Below, in pieces: positions 61,244-64,000 of a stretch of DNA of 64,000 nucleotides. The notes under the pieces are model-generated. The model ran no database searches. It was not told where the DNA came from and saw only the letters and a program-made list of their open reading frames with translations. The translations under genes and the position numbers were made by a program. Where the stretch lies: assembly GCA_040752005.1 (NCBI GenBank), contig JBFMFX010000008.1, positions 1 to 64,000 of the forward strand, given 5' to 3'. Origin of the DNA: RBG-16-66-20 sp040752005. Its GTDB lineage: Bacteria > Pseudomonadota > Gammaproteobacteria > Burkholderiales > SG8-39. Positions within the stretch are counted from its first letter, which is position 1. Each line of letters opens with the position of its first letter.

Positions 61244-62416
61244 ATGAGCGGCTCCATGATGTCTGCGGAATCGAGTCACGCGGCGCTGCGCGAAGGCGTG
61301 CGCGCGCTGTGCGCGCAGTTCGACAGCGCCTACTGGCAGAAGGTGGACGAGCAGCGCGCCTACCCGGAGGAGTTCGTCAACGCCCTCACCCGGGCGGGCT
61401 GGATGGCGGCGCTGATCCCGGAGGAGTACGGCGGCTCGGGGCTCACCCTCACCGAGGCCTCGGTCATCATGGAGGAGATCACCCGCTCCGGTGCGAACGC
61501 CGGCTGCTGCCACGGCCAGATGTACAACATGAATACGCTGCTGCGGCACGGCTCGCCGGAACAGAAGAAAAAGTACCTGCCGCGGATCGCCTCCGGGGAA
61601 CTGCGCCTTCAGGCGATGGGCGTCACCGAGCCCGGCGCCGGCACCGACACCACGCGCATCAAGACCTTCGCCGAGAAAAAGGGCGACCGCTACGTCGTCA
61701 ACGGCCAGAAGGTGTGGACCTCGCGCCTGCAGCACTCGGAGCTGATGATCCTGCTTGCGCGCACGACGCCCCTTGCCGAGGTGAAAAAGCGCACCGAAGG
61801 CATGTCGGTGTTCCTGGTGGATACGCGCGCGGCGCTCGGCCGCGGCATGACGGTGCGGCCGATCCGCAACATGGTGAACCACGAGACGAACGAAGTCTTC
61901 TTCGACAATCTCGAAATCCCGGCCGAGAACCTGATCGGCGAGGAAGGCAAGGGCTTTCGCTACCTCCTCGACGGGCTGAACGCCGAGCGCATCCTGATCG
62001 CCGCCGAGTGCATCGGCGACGGCTACTGGTTCGTCGAGCGCGCGGTCAAGTACGCGCGCGAGCGCGTGGTGTTCGACCGCCCGATCGGCCAGAACCAGGG
62101 CGTGCAGTTTCCGATCGCCGAGTGCTACATGGAGATCGAGGCGGCCAACCTCATGCGCTACCGGGCAGCGGCGCTCTTTGACGCGCACAAGCACTGCGGG
62201 GCGGAGGCGAACATGGCCAAGCACCTCGCCGCCAAGGCGTCCTGGGAGGCGGCCAACGTGTGCCTGCAGACCCACGGCGGCTTCGGCTTCGCCGCCGAGT
62301 ACGACGTCGAGCGCAAGTTCCGCGAGACGCGCCTGTATCTGGTCGCGCCGATCTCGACCAACCTGATCCTGTCGTACATCGCCGAGCACGTGCTCGGGCT
62401 GCCACGCTCGTTCTAG
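61244..62416 (+). CDS. Acyl-CoA dehydrogenase family protein lacking the canonical C-terminal glutamate
   Basis: This 390-residue flavoenzyme has superfamily motifs LIPEEYGGSGL, MGVTEPGAGTDTTRIKTFA (FAD), VNGQKVWTSRLQHSELMILLAR and TNEVFFDNLEIPAENLIGEEGKGF. The C-terminal end reads FRETRLYLVAPISTNLILSYIAEHVLG where most relatives have a YEGTSEIQ-like segment with the catalytic glutamate. The base must therefore sit elsewhere, as in the isovaleryl-CoA dehydrogenase type, or the reaction differs. It follows the enolase-superfamily gene by six bases and ends the operon. The ATG at 61244 is used; a second ATG at 61256 or 61259 is possible. No downstream terminator is evident in the next 109 bases. 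Confidence 0.85.
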   Translation: MSGSMMSAESSHAALREGVRALCAQFDSAYWQKVDEQRAYPEEFVNALTRAGWMAALIPEEYGGSGLTLTEASVIMEEITRSGANAGCCHGQMYNMNTLLRHGSPEQKKKYLPRIASGELRLQAMGVTEPGAGTDTTRIKTFAEKKGDRYVVNGQKVWTSRLQHSELMILLARTTPLAEVKKRTEGMSVFLVDTRAALGRGMTVRPIRNMVNHETNEVFFDNLEIPAENLIGEEGKGFRYLLDGLNAERILIAAECIGDGYWFVERAVKYARERVVFDRPIGQNQGVQFPIAECYMEIEAANLMRYRAAALFDAHKHCGAEANMAKHLAAKASWEAANVCLQTHGGFGFAAEYDVERKFRETRLYLVAPISTNLILSYIAEHVLGLPRSF

Positions 62417-62525
62417 CTTCGGGCGCCGTGGCCGCGCGCTCGCGCGAGCCGGCGCAGGCGCAGGAAGCGGGTCGAGATCGGATCAGGTGAGGTCGCGCGG
62501 GGCGAGGGCTCCCCCGGTATCGCCG

Positions 62526-64000
62526 TCATGGCCCTCCGTCCCCGAGCACCGCTCCTGCGAAATCCTCCGCACCCAGAGGCCTGCCGAACAGATAGCCCTG
62601 CGCCATGTCGCAGCCCCATCTGGCAAGGTGCTGCATCTGCTCCGGCGTCTCGACGCCCTCGGCCACCACCTCCATGCCGAGACGGTGAGCCATGTCTATG
62701 ACCGCTCCGCAGATGGCGGCGCTGTCCTCGTCACCCGGCAGTCCCCTGACGAAGCTGCGGTCAATCTTCAACGCGTCAATGGGAAATCGCTTCAGATAGG
62801 CGAGCGACGAGTAGCCGGTGCCGAAGTCGTCAATGGCGAGCCGGATCCCGAGGGCCTTGAGAGCCGCGACGCACCGCATCCCGGCCTCGACGTCCTCCAT
62901 CATCGCGGTCTCCGTAATTTCCAGCTTGAGCATCGCCGGATCGAGCCGGGCGCCCGCGAGCGCCTCGCGCACCACTTCGACGAGCCTCGGGTCCCGGAAC
63001 TGGCGCGCCGAGATGTTCACCGACACGAACAGCGGCTCGCGCCGCCGCCGGTTCCACGCCGCCACCTGCTGGGCGGCCGTCGCCAGCACCCAGTGTCCGA
63101 GCGGCACGATCAGACCCGAGCCTTCGGCCACCGGAATGAACTCGCCCGGCGAGATCGCGCTGCCGTCCGCTCGGTGCCAGCGAATGAGCGCCTCCGCTCC
63201 GACCATCACGCCGCTTCCCAGCCTCACAATCGGCTGGTAGTGGAGCCTGAACTCATTCTCCTGCAGCGCCTGGCGCAGCGCCTGCTCCAGATGCACGAAG
63301 CGCACCACGCGCGCATTCATCTCCGCCGCGAAGAATCGGAAGCAGTCGCGCCCGTCCTCTTTCGCCCGGTAGAGCGCGGTATCCGCATGTTGCAGCAGGA
63401 TGGCCGCGTCACGGCCGTCCTTCGGATAGAGCGCGAGGCCGGCGCTCGCGCTGAGCACGAACTCGTGGGTATCCACCTTGAGCGGCGTGCTGACGGAGTT
63501 GAGCACCTTGCTCGCCACATGTGCCGCGTCTTCCTCACGTTTGAGATCGGCCAGCACGATCACGAACTCGTCGCCGCCTACGCGCGCCACGGTATCGCCA
63601 CTGCGTACCGCCCCCGCCAGTCGCGAGCCGATCGCGGCGATGACCCGGTCGCCGACCAGGTGACCGAAGCTGTCGTTGATCCGCTTGAGGTGATCCACGT
63701 CAAGATACATCACCGCCATCGGCTGCTGCGAGCGCTCGGCCTTCAGAACTGCCTGAGTCAGCCGATCTTTCAAGAGGTTGCGGTTCGGCAGCCCGGTGAG
63801 CGAGTCGTAGTTGGCGTTGCGCTCAATTTCCTCCTGATACCGGATGCGCTCGCTCACGTCGCTCGATATGCCGATGAAATGCGTCACGCGGCCTGCTTCG
63901 TCGCGCACCGGCGCCACCCGAATCTCGTTCCAGAACAGGGTCCCGTCCTTGCGATAGTCGCGGATCAGCGCGCTCGTCTCGCGCCCCTCGCGCACGGCCA
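62526..64000 (-). CDS. PAS-GGDEF-EAL cyclic-di-GMP signalling protein (partial, N terminus outside window)
   Basis: The frame runs off the right edge, so only the last ~491 residues are seen. They comprise the end of a PAS/PAC domain (WNEIRVAPVRDEAGRVTHFIGISSDVSERIRYQEE), a GGDEF domain with intact VGGDEF and an RSGD I-site five residues before it, and an EAL domain with GAEALIRW, DDFGTGYSS and AEGVET. Both catalytic signatures are intact. It is strongly similar over its whole visible length to the C-terminal half of the protein at 21991-25248 (shared RYQEE..ER, NYD.LTGLPNRNLL, AKE.GRDCF and PIGEFIPVAE-like segments), so the two are paralogues. It converges on the acyl-CoA dehydrogenase operon. 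Confidence 0.9.
   Translation of the reverse strand, partial: AVREGRETSALIRDYRKDGTLFWNEIRVAPVRDEAGRVTHFIGISSDVSERIRYQEEIERNANYDSLTGLPNRNLLKDRLTQAVLKAERSQQPMAVMYLDVDHLKRINDSFGHLVGDRVIAAIGSRLAGAVRSGDTVARVGGDEFVIVLADLKREEDAAHVASKVLNSVSTPLKVDTHEFVLSASAGLALYPKDGRDAAILLQHADTALYRAKEDGRDCFRFFAAEMNARVVRFVHLEQALRQALQENEFRLHYQPIVRLGSGVMVGAEALIRWHRADGSAISPGEFIPVAEGSGLIVPLGHWVLATAAQQVAAWNRRRREPLFVSVNISARQFRDPRLVEVVREALAGARLDPAMLKLEITETAMMEDVEAGMRCVAALKALGIRLAIDDFGTGYSSLAYLKRFPIDALKIDRSFVRGLPGDEDSAAICGAVIDMAHRLGMEVVAEGVETPEQMQHLARWGCDMAQGYLFGRPLGAEDFAGAVLGDGGP

Noticed and set aside
59885..62389. An 834-codon minus-strand frame
   Set aside because: It is antisense to the enolase-superfamily and acyl-CoA dehydrogenase genes, with no motifs of its own.

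Overview
The window reads as a high-GC chromosome segment of a betaproteobacterium, probably an uncultured or poorly characterised Burkholderiales-like lineage (inference). Support comes from the pyrG-kdsA-eno-ftsB gene order, a proline/arginine-rich RNase E tail, the complete five-step hut route through formylglutamate, and many CoA-linked catabolic genes with Liv-type and NitT/TauT-type ABC transporters. Coding density is very high. Many neighbouring genes overlap by 1-4 bases (ATGA, GTGA, TTGA), and no stretch over about 160 bases lacks a gene. No insertion sequence, prophage, integron or CRISPR array was seen.

Layout. 1-4.1 kb: tail of rne, convergent uvrB, an aromatic/aspartate aminotransferase and tRNA-Asn(GUU), whose -10 box overlaps the aminotransferase stop codon. 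4.2-6.6 kb: a glutaredoxin-DinB fusion and an acyl-CoA ligase. 6.7-12.7 kb: livG-livF-livH-livM and a periplasmic binding protein, ending at a clear terminator, then a class II aldolase, a carboxymuconolactone-decarboxylase-family protein and the deleted remnant of a 3-hydroxyisobutyrate-dehydrogenase-like gene. 12.7-17.8 kb: a PhyH dioxygenase plus SAF-domain oxidoreductase pair, divergent from a solitary peptide-type binding protein and an amidohydrolase. 17.8-21.9 kb: the housekeeping operon pyrG-kdsA-eno-ftsB. 22-25.2 kb: a REC-PAS-GGDEF-EAL protein, with a truncated paralogue at the far end of the window (62.5-64 kb).

25.4-31.9 kb: a cysteine-synthase-like enzyme, a three-gene 2-oxoacid dehydrogenase complex (E1 alpha, E1 beta, E2, no E3) and a 706-residue arginase-ornithine aminotransferase fusion. 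31.9-36.8 kb: an ABC1/UbiB-family kinase-like protein, a helical hypothetical protein and a NitT/TauT ABC importer. 36.9-44.5 kb: a MetE-core protein followed by hutU-hutH-hutG, convergent hutI and divergent hutF, which together take histidine to glutamate and formate. No hutC-like regulator is present.

44.6-62.4 kb: lipid and CoA metabolism. It holds acetoacetyl-CoA synthetase with a thioesterase, ETF-ubiquinone oxidoreductase, etfBA with a long acyl-CoA dehydrogenase, and an aldolase/SDR/acyl-CoA dehydrogenase/CoA-transferase operon. A 2-hydroxyacid dehydrogenase/enolase-superfamily/acyl-CoA dehydrogenase operon follows. ETF and ETF-QO would carry electrons from the three acyl-CoA dehydrogenases to ubiquinone. 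Between the last two operons lies a HepT/MntA-type toxin-antitoxin pair whose antitoxin carries an N-terminal XRE-type helix-turn-helix.

The most unusual items are the arginase-OAT fusion, the HTH-MNT/HepT module with a dyad upstream, the 20-bp hutI/hutF divergent gap with a palindromic double -10, the glutaredoxin-DinB fusion and the deletion scar at 12.5-12.7 kb.
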